14,389 nucleotides of DNA from Clostridiales bacterium (GTDB lineage Bacteria; Bacillota; Clostridia; Oscillospirales; Butyricicoccaceae), in NCBI GenBank assembly GCA_026419635.1, contig JANZZB010000027.1, positions 1 to 14,389 on the forward strand, in the 5' to 3' direction. A program made the position numbers and the translations under genes. Below the pieces are notes generated by a model, which worked only from the letters and a program-made list of their open reading frames with translations, was not told the DNA's origin and ran no database searches. The number at the start of each line of letters is the position of its first letter. Position 1 is the first letter of the stretch. Positions 14,135-14,389 of the stretch are shown piece after piece.

Positions 14135-14160
14135 ACTTTATTTTTTAATAAAAATAAAGT
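14135..14160 (-). other. AT-rich 26-base inverted repeat upstream of the YggT gene
   Basis: An 11-base arm (14135-14145) is perfectly complementary to 14150-14160 around a 4-base TAAT centre. It lies just upstream of the GGAGG ribosome site of the YggT-family gene. It could be a regulator binding site or a weak mRNA hairpin. Low complexity makes chance more likely than usual. Confidence 0.4.
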
Positions 14161-14185
14161 TTTATTCATTTGCACTTTTTATTAA

Positions 14186-14216
14186 TAATGGGGCGCTCAA
14201 AATGAGCGTCCCATTA
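14186..14216 (-). terminator. Terminator-like 14-bp hairpin at the right edge
   Basis: TAATGGGGCGCTCA (14186-14199) pairs with 14203-14216, with one G-T pair and a 3-base AAA loop. On the minus strand it is followed by TTAATAAAAAG, only weakly T-rich. It may end a minus-strand gene lying beyond the window, or belong to the structured repeat to its right. Confidence 0.5.
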
Positions 14217-14389
14217 CAGCTTGTCGAAAAAGTATATTTAGGGGATTATTAAGGGGTCGAAATCCCTTAATGTTAGATTAGTCCGCAGGCGGACATGCGC
14301 CGCCGGAGGACACACTGGACAAAACCTGAAGGTTTTGTCCGCACCTGGGGAAGTATCGAGGGGGAATTGGATTCCCTCTCGAAAGGCTG
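14217..14389. repeat. Hairpin-rich intergenic element running off the right edge
   Basis: Four stem-loops in a row: 14249-14255 with 14264-14270 (7 bp); 14281-14286 with 14289-14294 (GTCCGC/GCGGAC, 2-base gap); 14317-14326 with 14331-14340 (GGACAAAACC/GGTTTTGTCC, TGAA loop); and 14356-14367 with 14371-14382 (12 bp with one G-T pair). There is no credible gene: the only open minus frame begins off the edge, ends in TAA near 14277, and has odd composition. It is more GC-rich than the germination genes beside it. It resembles a dispersed structured repeat; it may instead be an untranslated region or structured RNA. Confidence 0.45.

Noticed and set aside
14217..14389. CRISPR array or tRNA at the right edge
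   Set aside because: The hairpins differ from one another with no repeated unit or spacers, and no cloverleaf or T-loop consensus can be drawn.
14278..14389. Minus-strand partial protein at the right edge
   Set aside because: The frame is about 37 codons inside the window, ends in the hairpin-rich segment, and has no recognisable domain. It is better explained as translation of a structured repeat.

Overview
The window looks like a piece of chromosome from a spore-forming, low-to-moderate-GC Clostridia-type Firmicute. A gut or anaerobic Oscillospiraceae-like host is plausible but unproven. The grounds are strong GGAGG-type ribosome sites, TTG/GTG starts, a germinant-receptor operon and a LIV-type ABC transporter. 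No phage, transposase, CRISPR or RNA gene was recognised. Most of the content belongs to known families.

Left half (1-6332, + strand): a nutrient-uptake locus. It holds the 3' end of an Asp/Glu-racemase-family gene, a lipoprotein substrate-binding protein (livK-like), a second complete paralogous racemase-family gene, and then livH-livM-livG-livF. The four transporter genes are tightly packed (9-nt gap, 14-nt overlap, 4-nt overlap). The two racemase-like genes on either side of the binding protein suggest the imported compound, or a product of it, is racemised or isomerised. The substrate cannot be read from sequence.

Middle (6333-7966): a gene-free convergent gap with a 14-bp GC-rich hairpin, then an AraC/XylS-type regulator on the minus strand (6769-7623) with its own possible promoter, then a strong terminator hairpin (7898-7926) for the operon to its right.

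Right half (7967-14107, - strand, AT-rich): a spore germinant receptor operon, in transcription order gerA, gerC, D, gerB, D', gerB'. The D genes encode 80-residue two-helix membrane proteins of the small D-subunit type. The D-gerB pair is present twice in tandem, so one A/C set could be served by two B subunits. A forespore sigma-G-like promoter lies just upstream of gerA. A YggT-family membrane protein gene precedes it.

Right edge (14135-14389): an AT-rich inverted repeat, a terminator-like hairpin, then about 170 bases containing four near-perfect hairpins in a row and no credible gene. This looks like a dispersed structured intergenic repeat running off the window. The most interesting items are the duplicated D-gerB module, the paired racemases around the binding protein, and the structured repeat.
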